Shown one piece after another: positions 49,377 to 61,829 of a stretch of 64,000 bases of DNA. Both the position numbers and the translations under genes were made by a program. The stretch covers positions 9,547,001 through 9,611,000 of the forward strand of contig NC_063263.1 in assembly GCF_019578655.1 (NCBI RefSeq), written 5' to 3'. The notes beneath the pieces are model-generated. The model was not told the DNA's origin, made no database searches, and saw nothing but the letters and a program-made list of their open reading frames with translations. This DNA comes from Ricinus communis. Its lineage: Eukaryota > Streptophyta > Magnoliopsida > Malpighiales > Euphorbiaceae. The stretch's first letter is position 1. The number at the start of each line of letters is the position of its first letter.

Positions 49377-50211
49377 GGGACGAGAAGGACTTCGGACAGA
49401 TAGAGAGAGGGGCTAATATACCAAATCAACAAATCTATTTAGATTCCTCGCCCGATAAAAAGAACTCAATCTCTGTTTCGTAGTAGGTCGGGGTACAAAA
49501 AGAATCTTCAGAGTTGGGTTGGTTCTTAGCGCTGTTAAAGCTCTTTCTGAGCTAGTTTTTAGGGTAGGTGACTCCATTGATGCATTAATGACCCATTTTA
49601 AAAGGTAAAAGCACTATCTCGCCCATATACGAATACAAAACCACTTTGAATAAAAGCTCCGGTCTTAACGCCCTTACTACTGCTGTGTAGCCTTTCCTCG
49701 GGTTCGTAGAGTCGAGTTTCTCGTTTACCCACAATGGAGGAGGGATTCAAAAGAATTAGGCGAAGTGTTTGTTCCTGAACGACGGAAGTGGAAAGACACT
49801 AAGGGAGAGGGATATACTCCTTTATTTTTGTAATCGCCGCAATTTTCTGGTTAAATACATTACGAGATGTTTTTCCATACTTTTCGCATTCAGTTCTAGC
49901 TATTTCTGCGCCTGGCTTCAATGTTCTCAATTGCAAGCATTTTCGGGACATAATCTTTCAGCTTCCCCAGGTCCGGAAGCGGCAATCTCATATCGATGAC
50001 TAAAAAGAAGACTTCTTCAACCACCACATCGACCGGTGTAGCGAACCTTTTAGTTGCTGATACCACGTTTCTGGATTCTCCCCTCATCCGGCTCTCTGCA
50101 GGGGAATCTCCAGACCCTACTATCATTATGCCTTTGCAATGTTACTTGGTTCAACTCTATTTGTGACCTTTTCTCGTATGTGGGACTCTCTATCTTCTTG
50201 GGTAGATAATC
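49377..50211 (+). other. nuclear insertion of mitochondrial DNA (NUMT)
   Basis: This 835-bp block interrupts the Copia 3' end. On either side the sequence continues as in the uninterrupted copy at 62770-62830 (GAGAAAAA | insertion | CCGTGAGAAAAAA). Its base composition is higher in GC than its surroundings. The last about 90 bases encode the C-terminal part of mitochondrial NADH dehydrogenase subunit 5. The preceding about 740 bp are presumed to be mitochondrial too, possibly nad5 intron sequence; I could not verify this part. Confidence 0.75.
50121..50209 (+). pseudogene. nad5: mitochondrial nad5 3'-exon fragment
   Basis: The + frame reads [17 protein letters not shown], then [13 protein letters not shown], characteristic of the C-terminal exon of plant mitochondrial NAD5, a membrane subunit of complex I. 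It breaks off at the junction with Copia DNA and has no start, so it is non-functional here. The exon start near 50121 follows a sequence ending in AC, as group II introns do. Confidence 0.85.
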
Positions 50212-52386
50212 TCCGTGAGAAAAAATCTTAGTGAAGGAAAAAAAAGTATATTATTCATGTAGAAGTTTGCGTCATAATACTTCATCGTTAAAAATCTTGC
50301 TAGGCAAATCCAATGGGACAAAATCTAAACTAAAGAAAAAAGAGTACAGTACATCAAAATCTCCCTTCATGAAACATGACTTCTAACAAAGATCTCTTAG
50401 TCGGCATATGTCATTTTATTCACTAACTTCTCAAATGTTGTTGTAAGGAGTGCTTTTGTAAACAAATTTATGAAATTATTACTAGATTGAATTTAATGAA
50501 CATCTAAAACTCCTTGCTTTTCAAACTCGTATGTGAAAAAGAACTTTGGCGAAATATGATTGGTTCAATCTCTTTTAATATATCGTCATTTGAGTTGTAT
50601 AATACAAGCAACATTATCTTTAAATAGTATTGTTGGGCTTCCTTTATCAAATGAAAAATCACATGTTTTCTTGATATATTGGATAATAGATCTCAACCAT
50701 ATGCATTTTCTATTAGCCTTGTGTATTGTCAATATTTCCGCATGATTAGATGATGTGGCAGTTAGAGTTTGCTTAGTAGAACGCCAAGATATAGCAGTGC
50801 CATTATATGTAAATAAGTAAACTGTTTGTGATAGAGTTTTATGTGTATCAGACAAATATCCACCATCTGCATATCTAATTAATTCTAATTTTGAGTTTTG
50901 TGGATAAAACAGGCCAATATCTGATATACCACGTAGATAACGAAAAACTTATTTCACATCGTTCCAATATCTTTGAGTTGGTGAGGAACTATATCTTACT
51001 AGCAAATTCACAGAAAATGCTATATCAGGTTTTGTACAATTAGCAAGATACACTAATGCTCCAATAGCACTAACATATGGTACTTCTGGACCAAATATTT
51101 CTTCACTATCTTCTCGAGGACGAAAATGATTTTTTTCACATTCAAGTGTCTAACAATCATGGGAAAACTCACTCGATAAGATTTATCTATATTAAAAAGT
51201 TTTAATATCTTTTCAATATAAGTTGACTGATAAATAAAAATTTCTCCAAATAAATATTCGATCTACAGGCCGAGACAAAATTTTGTTCGTCCCAAATCTT
51301 TCATTTCAAATTTATTTTTTAAATAAATTATTATTTCTATTAACTCTTCATGAGTCCCAATGATATTTAAATCATCAACATAAACTGCAATTACAACAAA
51401 ACCAGAATTTTTTTTCTTAATGAAAACACATGGACAAATTAAATTGTTAGTATATCATTCCTTTAAAAGATACTTATTTAGGCAGTTATAACACATTCTT
51501 CCATATAAGAATTTTTGTAGCTTAATTGAATACGTTTCTTGAGGTTTTGAGCTACATGCTTCAGTCATTTTTAATCATTCAGGAACTTTCATATAAATGT
51601 TATTATCAAGTGATCCATATAAATAAGATGTAACGACATCCATAAGATGCATATGAAGTCCTTCTAAACTTGTCAGGCTAATTAAAAATCTAAATATAAC
51701 TGCATCCCCAACTGAAAAATAAGTTTCTTACATAATTAATGTCAGGTCTTTGCGAGACCTTGTGCTACAAATAGTGCTTTATATCTCATAATTTCATTTT
51801 TTCATCGCGTTTATGCATAAAAATCCATTTATAGTCTACTAGCTTAATGTCTTTAGGTATTAAAACAATGGGTCCAATGACTTGATGTTTTTCTAATGAG
51901 TTTAATTCTGCATGGATTGCATCTTTCTATTTAGGCCAATCATTTCTTTGTCGACATTCAATGACGGACTTAGGTTCAATGTCCTCACTTTCTTTTGCAA
52001 TATCAATTGCCACTGCATATGCAAATACATTGTCGACAATAGTATCACCTTGGTTCCATCTCTTACCAGAAGTGACATAATTGATTGATATCTCATTGTT
52101 TTCATTTTCTTGATGACTTGAACATCTTCTGGGGTTACTTGTTTATCTATGTTTTTTGTTATAGACTCTTCAAGAACTTTAATTTTAGGACTGTCACTTG
52201 GTTTATTTTATTCTTTTTTCTTTCTTGAATTTTTATCCTTGAAACTAGGTGGCCTACCACGCTTCTGGCGTGTCATGGACTTATTTACTATAATATTAAC
52301 TTGTTGCCCTACAGGGACATTAATTCTAGATAGAGCATTTTCAGCTGGCATATGAGATTTAACAACTCCTTTTGAATCATAAAATA
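50212..52386 (-). pseudogene. Copia RT, RNase H and 3' internal remnants
   Basis: RNase H sequence at 50855-50586 reads GTAISWRSTKQTLTATSSNHAEI and KDNVACIIQLK; its end NLFTKALLTTTFEKLV lies at about 50480-50420. The interval 51.0-51.9 kb holds decayed RT blocks. The pre-RT linker at 52386-52105 reads KGVVKSHMPAENA, then RQKRGRPPSFKDK. Multiple stops and frameshifts are present. The linker is cut at 52387 by an LTR fragment. Confidence 0.78.
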
Positions 52387-53812
52387 TATTACGACCCGAT
52401 CTATGAGCTAGTGACCTGCACTAGGGAATGGGTAGGTGTAAGGCCACCGAATCCCGTAGTAAACCTGACCATTCACTAACTTTATCAAATCTCAATCTAA
52501 TAGCATTGACCCACAATTAACCTTAACCATGAAGTTCTACATATTTAGAATGTGGACTGTCAGCATGAATAGGCAAGGCCGAAATTTACATGAAATTACA
52601 AAATGATAAATCTGAAATTTCTATTGTGGAGATTCTAGAATTATAAAATTTAACATTACCAATAAGATATCAATTACATTAACCCAAAGATGAAGGAATC
52701 GGGTTGCTAGATGAAAAGCACTGCGGAAATACTAATCACACCTGAAAAACAGTTAAATTGAGACTGTTAATCTCAGGAGTGAGTTAAAATCATATATTCA
52801 AAAATAATTACAAACACTTCAATAACATATTTATTTAATTTAAAATAAATATTAAGTCATGTAAAAATATACGTGTCATGCCATGCTTAAATAAAAATAA
52901 ATTTCACATACTACGAGACGGAGTACTTCAGTAGAACTCTAATCCCCATTGCTAAAGAGTCTCAGCCTTTCGGCTCTCTCGTTTCCAACAGGACTAGCAC
53001 CCAGAGAGCGAAGCTCGATCAAGGTCCTTCATTCCAGTCTAGTCACTTAACTTTCCAACTAACCCGGTGCCCAGAGAGCAATGCTCGACCAGGGACCTTT
53101 ACTCCGGCAACTCACTCTACTCAGCCCAGAAAGTTAAACTCGACCAGGAAAAATCCTAAACCATTTCTCTATTACCTGACTCAAAATTCATACCGGTGTG
53201 CACGCGATCCTGATACAACCATCAGGTGGCATGTTCTACTACCGTCTTATCCCGAGTCAACATGCAATCACAATAGCCATAATGCAGAAATGAAACGTAT
53301 ATAAACAGTAAATAAATAAATAATTAAAATATTAATCATTTAATCAGAGCTATTACGTAAAATCTTAGCATGATACACGTAAGTAGATATATGACTTTAA
53401 CTCACAGTTTTGATGACCTCATAGCTCTGCTCCGATGCCTCTGACGGAGCGAGCTGAACTGACGGATTTATCTAATCACGGGAACAATTTAATCAGAAAA
53501 AATAAAATATTTGACAATTAAACCTAGGCTTAGACTCCTAGGACTGACTATCTAAAAATTTTTGACTCGGGTAAATTCTACTGAAAATCCGATAGAACCT
53601 CACCTAAATTACGAATATTTACTCCCCGTATAACGGGTCCAGGACCTGCCAGAAAACACTTCAAATATTTCAACAATTATTTAACGGGAGTCGGGCTACC
53701 ACACTACATCATTTTTCTTGACTCCGCCACAAAACACAAAACACGATAACTGGCACTTGGTCCGACAAACTATTTATTTTAATTAATAAAACCTCACATA
53801 ACTTTTCTAATC
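52387..53812 (-). repeat. truncated LTR of the same family as the solo LTR at 5787-8482
   Basis: Starts TATTACGACCCG, a mutated TGTTACG end. It matches the reverse complement of about 6880-8482 throughout: the ACGGTAGTAGAACATGCCAC segment, the GCTCTCTGG repeats, and the CCCGTTATACGG segment. The remaining about 1.1 kb of the LTR is missing; at 53813 it joins the Gypsy LTR fragment. Confidence 0.75.
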
Positions 53813-54899
53813 AAAACTTACCATTAGTCAACTGGGCACGATAGCGTTCCATATCAACTTAATGATAGCATTTCGAACATTGAGAATGACTAAACCAACA
53901 TTAATTAATTGAGATAACCGCAATTGAATTAACCATGTTCCTTTATTTCCTTAGAGTCTATCATGCAAGCTATGTAATTCGAATAAGCCGCAATTACACA
54001 CACATGAGCCAGCTCCTTGCTACTTGTGTCAATCGTTCATGACAATTACGGATCACAAACTCAAAGTTTAGCAATAGAAAAATCAATATCAAAGTTGAGT
54101 CGTTAGTTCAATCAATATCAATAATTCATAAATAATAAGAACAAAAAATAAAGAATACTTAAATTGAAGAAGAATTCTGTTAAGCATAAAGCCTCACAAA
54201 ATCACAATTGGAATTTATTCACTCTTGAATTAGAAACTAAAAACTTAGCCACTCATGGTGGAGTAAGAATTCACAAGAATTCTAGAGAACAGAAGAAGAA
54301 TAAGAATATGAATGAATAAAAGTACTTCCAGCCGTCCTTATATAGAAAGTTAAACCATAAACCCTTATAATAGAATCCTTATAAAAAAGAAATAAGCTTC
54401 CTATTTAATCTTATCCCTATAAGGAAGGATAAGATTAAAAGTGATCTAAATAAATTAAAACCCTAAATACATGGAAGAAAGTTCTATTAATCTAACACTT
54501 CCAAAAATAAAGAAATTAACTAGGGATAGGTCCACCACAAATTAACCTCTGAAAATTTCAAAGCTCTCTTTCGCATCTTTCAGCAGCTCACGGGACGCAA
54601 GGCGAGGTCACGCCTTGTCGACAGTAGTCTTTTGCATAGATTTCTACGGAGCTCATGGGCTGTAAGGCGTGGTCACGCCTTGTTGACAGTGATCTTCTGT
54701 GCAGATTTCTGCATCTCCTCCAAAAGACTTGGTTTTTGACAAATGATGACTTAAAATATGTCTTTAAGCTGGATTTTGATCCATCCTTGATATTTCATCA
54801 CCTAAGTCAGAATAAACAGAATTTCCATAATTAAGTACATTATTCAACCAAATCGCAAGAGAATTAAATACAATAAATATAATTATTTGTGACCTATCA
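53813..54899 (-). repeat. Gypsy LTR fragment A
   Basis: Direct repeat of 58568-59648. It ends GTGACCTATCA and is followed by the same Copia integrase sequence as the 5' LTR copy. It lacks the LTR part that corresponds to 58200-58567. Confidence 0.8.
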
Positions 54900-55526
54900 T
54901 TTGTTCTATCCCCCTAACTTAGGAAACAAAGCTTCACTAAAATGACAATCATTAAATCTAGTAGTAAAGACATCCTCCGATAATGGCTCAAGATATTTAA
55001 TTATAGATAGAGATTTATATCCAATATATATTCACAATCTCCTATGGAATTCTATTTTTGTGCGATGTGGGGGGTCAATTAGAACATAAACAGCATATTC
55101 AAAAGTTCTCAAATGAAAGATATTTAACTCCTGGCCAGAAATCAACTGTAATGATGAAAATTTATGATAACTAATTGGCCTTATTTGAATAATAGTTGCT
55201 GCATGTAAAATTACATGTTCCCAGGAAATTATTAGGATCATAAGTAATGGTCTAGCTATTAATTGGAGACGTTTAATAAAAGATTCTGCTAGACTATTTT
55301 GAGTATAAACATGAGCTACTAGATGTTCAACGCTTACTCCAATTGACATGCAATAATCATTAAAGGACTTATATGTAAATTCATTATCATTATCAAGATG
55401 AAAATTGTCTTAATAGCATATTCTGGAAATTATACTCTTAATCGAATTATTTGAGCAAGTAATCTACATGTGACCATCTTGTTGATGCATCTATTAACAC
55501 TATAAAATATTTAAATGGTCCACATG
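54900..55526 (-). pseudogene. duplicated Copia integrase fragment
   Basis: Near-identical copy of 59649-60272. The 105-codon open pieces at 55349-55032 and 60098-59781 differ at seven residues. It includes GVSVEHLVAHV, NSLAESFIKRLQLIARP and the SGQELNIFHLRTFE block of a Copia integrase. It is a duplication, not the continuation of the element. Confidence 0.8.
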
Positions 55527-55537
55527 CATCATTAAAG

Positions 55538-55819
55538 GCCTTGTCGACAGTAGTCTTCTCCACAGATTTCTACGGAGCTCATAGGTCAAGGCATGGTCAC
55601 GCTGAATGACAATGATCTTCACATTGATTTGCATCTCCTCCAAAAGACTTGGTTTTTGACAAATGATGACTTAAAACATGTCTTTAGGTTGGATTTTGCT
55701 CTATCCTTGATATTTCATCACCTAAGTCAGAATAAACAGAATTTCCATAATTAAGTACATTATTCAACCAAATCGCAAGGGAATTAAACACAATAAATAT
55801 AACTATTTGTGACCTATCA
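55538..55819 (-). repeat. Gypsy 3' LTR fragment B (truncated)
   Basis: In element orientation it begins TGATAGGTCACAAATAG directly after the polypurine tract, so it is the true start of the 3' LTR. It is cut after about 280 bp and joined to duplicated Copia sequence. Confidence 0.75.
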
Positions 55820-55836
55820 AATTCCCCCATACCTAA
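55820..55836 (-). other. Gypsy polypurine tract
   Basis: On the minus strand GGTATGGGGGAATT is followed directly by the LTR start TGATAGG. This is the usual plus-strand priming site next to a 3' LTR. Confidence 0.7.
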
Positions 55837-56449
55837 TTTATGCTTGTCCTCAAGCATACCTTAATTCAACATACCAATTCTCCTTTTAAGCTTCCTTTCA
55901 TCTCTTTTGATCTCCTCAAATACCAAATAAGTTAAACATATATTAATGAGCTGAATAATAATGACAATCAAGAGATTAGCACTCATAGGATAAATTTTGT
56001 AAAAAGAACAGGTATCTCAATAATTCATCAAAATCAAAGCAACGAGACTTAATACCCTCACATGGTTTCACTCAATGCTCTCAAAGTGTTTAGGGTGCAT
56101 TCACTCTCAGAATCAAAACATAGCATGTTATTACCATAAGCTTGCTAATGAATCAAGCCTCCACCACTATACATGAATTAGATGTAAAAATCAAAGGGAC
56201 TTTACAAGGATTGTAATGGGGCTTAGGAAAGGGTGTGATAAAAGGAAGAGTTGAAATGTTTCATAATCATGACAAAAAAATTAGATTCTTGCATGATAAC
56301 TTACGCCACATCCATGAAACATACTACAAAAAATTTCGAAAGTTGATATACTACAATTTAATTCAGTATGTTTGATGAACACTTCTTCAATTCTCCTTTT
56401 CATGAAAGGAATAGATATCAACTTTCTTTTATATCAACTTACCACTACT
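55837..56449 (-). other. Gypsy 3' internal non-coding region
   Basis: Between the gag end and the polypurine tract. Pol would normally lie here, but no RT, protease or integrase motif is visible on either strand. Confidence 0.6.
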
Positions 56450-58147
56450 TTCTCCTTTTCCTTCATTCTTCTTTTGTTGGTGCATAATTCCTTCAAGAAC
56501 TTTGCATATTTAGGGATTTGTTTGATAGCATCCAATAGTGGGATATTTATCTCCACCTTTCTAAATGTATCCAAAATCTCCTTTTCTTACTCATCTTCTT
56601 TTAGTTTTGCTAATCTACTAGGAAAATGAGGCAATGGAGTGTAAGATGAAAGAGATAGGGGAGGATTAAATTTTACTCTACGTGAGGCCTTGGAAGAAGC
56701 TTCTTCTTCATTTTCCTTGCTAAGTTCACTTTTCTTAAGTGGAATCGAGCCTGAAGGAATCTTCTTTCCACTTCTTAGAGAAATTGTACTAACATTCTCC
56801 TTTGGATTTATTTCTGATTGCGAAGGTAGTTTTCTAGAATTCTGGGCCTTCAATTTACTAACTGACATAGCCAGTTGAGTTATTTGATTGCCTAAATTCT
56901 GAATGCTTGATCTTGTTTCCTGTTGAAATTGAAGATTATTGTTAGCAAGATTTTTAACAATATCTTCCAAGGACATACCTGAATTTAAAGCTTGAGGTTG
57001 TCTATTAATATTCTAGGAAGGATACTTTTGTTGTCCTCCTTGGTTCCCATAGCTCAAATTCGGGTGATCTCTCAATCCAGGATTATAATGATTGGAAAAA
57101 AGGTCATACTTCCTTTGAGGTTGACCAGCAAATCTGCATAGAGCATTAGCCTCTTGTATCGAGTCTTGTTGCAATGTTGGGCACATATTGATAGGATGTC
57201 CCTGGACCGAATATATTCCATAAACTTTTGCCATTTGCAATTGCCCTACAGCCATTTGATGAACCAAAGCAGTTAAATCAGAAATTTGATTTTCAAGATT
57301 TTTAGTGCTTACCTCATTAACTCGCCTTGTAGCTCTATCAGCCCTTGTACCAAGTTGCTGAGAATTTTCAGCCATGTTTGAAATCAATTGCTTGGCTTCT
57401 TCAGGTATCTTGTCTACCAAAGCTCCACCACTTGAGGCATCAATCATGCTCCTATCCATTGGCAATAATCCTTTATAGAAGTATTGGATTAGGAGTTGCG
57501 GAGAGATTTGATGATGTGGGCATTTAGCACAAAGTTGCTTAAACCTTTCCCAATATTCATACAATGTTTCTCCAATGAACTGTGTTATGCCACAAATTTC
57601 TTTTCTGATGTTGGCAGCTCTTATTGTAGGGAAGAACTTGTCTAAGAACAATCTTTTCATCTTATTCTTTGTTGTTATTGAATCGGAGGGTAGATAGTAG
57701 AGCCAATCTTTTGCTTTATCCTTCAAAGAAAAGGGAAAAGCTCTAAGATTTATTTGCTCTTCGGTCACACCATGTGGCTTCATTCCGGAGCATACAATAT
57801 GGAATTCTTTCAAATGTTTATGAGGATCTTCACCTGTACATCCACGAAAAGAAGGGAGTAAGTGAATTAAACTGGATTTTAATTCAAAATCTACTACTAT
57901 ATTGGGAAATGTAATGCATAAAGGTTGTTGATTTAAATCCGATGCAACTAGCTCTTTGAGAGTTCTGTTCGCTATGTTTTCTGTAACTTCTTGAAAGATA
58001 TATGTGCCACCAATAGCCAAATCTATTTCCAACTCCTCTATGAGACAATTTTTTTTGTCTAGTCTCATTTCTTAATCGACGTGCTGTATTCTCAATTTTA
58101 GGATTAAACTGCAAATTAATATCTTGAGAAGAACGAGTCATAAACAA
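56450..58147 (-). pseudogene. Gypsy gag (Retrotrans_gag) remnant
   Basis: The N terminus (from 58144, MTRSSQDINLQFNPKIENTA) is separated by a frameshift at a T-run near 58050-58060 from the main part. That part (58068-57013) contains the Retrotrans_gag core: FRGCTGEDPHKHLKEF, LRAFPFSLKDKAKDWL, then ETLYEYWERFKQLC. A stop near 57012 separates the C-terminal piece (56976-56587) with STISLRSGKKIPSG and LPHFPSRLAKLKEDE. Further matching sequence (YAKFLKELC-like) runs to about 56450 with two more stops. Gag forms the virus-like particle; this copy is broken. Confidence 0.85.
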
Positions 58148-58177
58148 ATAAATTAATCAATGAGAAACTAAAATAGA

Positions 58178-58195
58178 TTCCCGGCAACGGTGCCA
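58178..58195 (-). other. Gypsy primer-binding site (tRNA-Asp type)
   Basis: On the element strand TGGCACCGTTGCCGGGAA. It matches 16 of 18 bases of the complement of a plant tRNA-Asp 3' end and lies 4 bp from the LTR end, as expected. Confidence 0.85.
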
Positions 58196-58199
58196 AATT

Positions 58200-59648
58200 T
58201 GAACGGGTTGTCGAAGCCCTTAAAAATAAATTACTGATTTTCCTTAACTAACTTGTAGAAATAGTGAAATCAGGTTGAATCCCAAAGGAAACAATGTGGA
58301 TAGCTTCTCAAAGTAAAATAAAAAGGGGTTTTGAATGTTTGAATCAAAATTATAAATTAGTAGAAAATAATGAAGGTTAAATATTAAAGTAAATAAAAAT
58401 CAATCTTAACAAATTTTCAATTCAAGAGTGCTAATTCCATCCAATTGTAATCATGATCATAGGCTAAAATATCAATTCTTCTATTCAAGTACTTAATCTA
58501 CTTATTCGAAAAAGTCGCAATAAGTGTAATTCTCCTAATAGAATTGACTCAAATCCAACATCCAAATTAAAACTTACCATTAGTCAACTAGGCACGATAG
58601 CATTCCATATCAACTTAATGATAGCATTAAGAACAATGAGAATGACAAAACCAACATTAATTAATTGAGATAACTGCAATTGAATTAACCCTGTTCCTTT
58701 ATTTCCCTAGAGCCTATCATGCAAGCTATGTAATTCGAATAAGCTACAATCACACACACACATGAGCCAACTCCTTGCTACTTGTGTCAATCGTTCATGA
58801 CAATTACGGATCACAAACTCAAAGTTTAGCAATAGAAAAATCAATATCAAAGTTGAGTCGTCAGTTCAATCAATATCAATAATTCATAAATAATAAGAAA
58901 CAAGAAATAAAGAATACTTGAATTGAAGAAGAATTCTATTAAGCATAAAGCCTCACAAAATCACAATTGAAATTTATTTACTCTTGAATTAGAAACTAAA
59001 AACTTAGCCACTCATGGTGGAGTAAGAATTCTAGAGAATAGAAGAAGAATAAGAATATGAATGAATAAAAGTACTTTCAGCCGTCCTTATATAGGAAATA
59101 AAACCCTAAACCCTAATAATAGAATCCTTATAAAAAAGAAATAAGCTTCCTATTTAATCTTATCCCTATAAGGAAGGGTAAGATTAAAAATGATCTAAAT
59201 AAATTAAAACCCTAAATACATGGAAGAAAGTTCTATTAATCTAACACTTCCAAAAATAAAGAAAATTAACTAGGGATAAGTCCACCACAAATTAATCTCT
59301 GAAAATTTCGAAGCTCTTTTTCGCATCTTTCAGCAGCTCACGGCACGTAAGGCGCGGTCACGCCTTATCGAAGTAGTCTTCTGCACAGATTTCTACGGAG
59401 CTCATGGGCTGTAAGGCGTGGTCATGCCTTGTCGACAGTGATCTTCTGTGCAGATTTCTGCATCTCCTCCAAAAGACTTAGTTTTTGACAAATGATGACT
59501 TAAAACATGTCTGTAACCTGGATTTTGCTCCATCCTTGATATTTCATCATCTAAGTCAGAATAAACAAAATTTCCATAATTAAGTACATTATTCAACCAA
59601 ATCGCAAGGGAATTAAACACAATAAATATAATTATTTGTGACATATCA
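58200..59648 (-). repeat. Gypsy 5' LTR (complete)
   Basis: 1449 bp. In element orientation it starts TGATATGTCACAAATA and ends CAACCCGTTCA, giving TG...CA termini, followed by AATT and the primer-binding site. Two shorter copies, A and B, lie at 53813-54899 and 55538-55819. Confidence 0.85.
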
Positions 59649-60719
59649 CTTGTTCTCTCCCCCTAACTTAAGAAACAAAGCTTCACTAAAATGACAATCA
59701 TTAAATCTAGTAGTAAAGACATCCTCCGATAATGGCTCAAGATATTTAATTATAGATAGAGATTTATATCCAATATATATTCACAATCTCCTATGGAATT
59801 CTATTTTTGTGCGATGTGGGGGGTCAATTAGAACATAAACAACACATTCAAAAGTTCTCAAATGGAAGATATTTAACTCCTGGCCAGAAATCAACTGTAA
59901 TGATGAAAATTTATGATAACTAATTGGCCTTATTCGCATAATAATTGCTGCATGTAAAATTACATGTTCCCAGGAAATTATTGGGATCATAAGTAATGGT
60001 CTAGCTATTAATTGAAGACGTTTAATAAAAGATTCTGCTAGACTATTTTGAGTATGAACATGAGCTACTAAATGTTCAACGCTTACTCCAATTGACATGC
60101 AATAATCATTAAAGGCCTTATATGTAAATTCATCATCATTATCAAGATGAATTTTCTTAATAGCATATTCTGGAAATTATACTCTTAATCGAATTATTTG
60201 AGCAAGTAATCTACATGTGACCATCTTGTTGATGCATCTATTAACACTATAGAATATTTAAATGGTCCACATGGTGGATGAATTGGTCCATAAATATCAC
60301 CTTGTATATATTCCAGAAATATAGGTAATATTTTGAATTTTACTTGGTGAAGGCCTAATAATTAGCTTTCCTTGAGAGCAAGTTGAACATGAAAATTCAT
60401 TAGATTGAAGAATCATCTGGTTCTTCAATGGATGGCCATAAGAGCTTTCAATGATTTTTCGCATCATTGTTGATCCAAGATGACCTAATCGATCATGCCA
60501 AATAAGAAAAATATTTGGCTCAGTAAACTTTTGGTTTACTACCACATTTGTTTTAATAGGACACATATATGTGTAATACACGCCAGAAGAGTAAGCAGGT
60601 AATTTCGTCAATACACATTTCTTTTCCATTGTGAGGGTTGCAATGTAGAGATATTCAATACTTTCCACATTTGTAGTTTCAATATGATATCTATTTCGGC
60701 GAATATCTTTAAAGCCCAA
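59649..60719 (-). pseudogene. Copia integrase and GAG-pre-integrase remnants
   Basis: The GAG-pre-integrase block is at 60719-60297 (LIWHDRLGHLGSTMM, then CSTCSQGKL). The integrase core continues to the piece at 60098-59781, and the sequence GFESPSIIRYLEP-like runs up to the Gypsy LTR at 59648. Stops and shifts are present. This is the original copy of the fragment duplicated at 54900-55526. Confidence 0.8.
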
Positions 60720-60839
60720 TAAATTCTATGAGATTTTGGAGAGAATAATGCATTTTTAATAAAGAAATATGTACCTCCAAGTAGTAATATTTTTATTTTT
60801 CTTCTTCAAGAACTCTTGATATAGATTAGTAAGGTGTTT

Positions 60840-61560
60840 TGGTGTAGGAGAAGTACGAGACCAATGCCCTTTCATGCCACATTGATAGTATTGATTTTCT
60901 GAATTTTGCTTTGCTCCATTATTCTCTTTACGATTCTTCCACTTTTGGTGGAAAGATGCATTATTATTTATACTACTATGATTGCTGCCATAACCTTGCC
61001 ATGTCCTCGACCATGATTTTTCTTTTCGTCCTCTTCCTTATCCATGCTCAATATTATTATATGATGTCTCATTTACTTCAGGGAATAAAGCAGAACCATT
61101 TAAACAAATTTCATATTTTTTTAATAAGAGCTAATTATTTTGCTCAACAACAAGAAAATATGAAATTAATTCAAAATATTTCTTGAAATTTTCAAATAAA
61201 AAGAAAGAAAGAAGTCGGTTTTCACGAGGTACAACTAGGAATTCCTATTTTTTCGTTACTGCATCGACCATAGACCAATTCCTCGATATTGCTACTTCAG
61301 GAAAATATTTGAAGAATGAAAAGTAGTGAATGTCTTCTCTAAAAGTAGTGAATGTCTTCTCTAACATATCGCGGTCAATAATATTTTCTTCACATAATTT
61401 CAAATTTTAAAAACTCTAGAATTATATTCACTTACAATTTTGAAATCTTGCAATCGTAAATGCAACCATTCATAAGAAGTCTTTTGAAGGATGACTGACG
61501 ATCATATCTTTCTGTCAAATTTTCTCAAAGAACTAATGGATTTTTAATCAAAAATTCAAG
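60840..61560 (-). pseudogene. Copia gag remnant
   Basis: Minus-strand fragments read Copia gag: near 61470-61440 RLQDFK-like, near 61400-61360 LCEENIIDRDMLEKTFTTF, near 61310 HSSNIFPE, and a zinc-knuckle-like YQCGMKGHWSRT at about 60900-60860 in which two of the CCHC cysteines are replaced. A 22-bp direct duplication lies at 61319-61362. Confidence 0.65.
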
Positions 61561-61829
61561 TTTCAGTCCTTTAAGAAGATGATGATGAAGAAAGAAAAAC
61601 CATCACCTTAGTGTGATTTTATTGATATTCTTTATTTCCATCTTTGATTATATCTCCAAGACCCATAATATCCATATATGTTTTTGTATCTAATATCCAT
61701 GACAAATAATTCTTTTAAAGACTAATATATTTAGTTTTTCAGGAACATAAAATATTAATTCTTTAATAACTAAGGATACTAGATTTCAGAATATTTTGTT
61801 CTTCAAGAACTCATGGTTAAAATTCTTCA

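Larger units (their letters stand above)
55820..59648 (-). mobile_element. Athila-like Gypsy element with gag only
   Basis: In minus orientation: 5' LTR (59648-58200), AATT, primer-binding site complementary to tRNA-Asp (58195-58178), gag (58147 to about 56450), a short non-coding stretch, polypurine tract (55836-55820), then the truncated 3' LTR. The internal region is only about 2.4 kb and shows no protease, RT or integrase. The tRNA-Asp primer site and the gag blocks suggest the Athila lineage (family knowledge plus inference). Confidence 0.75.

Noticed and set aside
49896..50126. 76-codon minus-strand frame in the NUMT as a gene
   Set aside because: No recognisable family, and it is antisense to the mitochondrial insert; likely a chance frame in GC-richer DNA.
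58178..58195. tRNA-Asp gene fragment
   Set aside because: Only 18 bp match the tRNA 3' end, exactly where an LTR retrotransposon has its primer-binding site.
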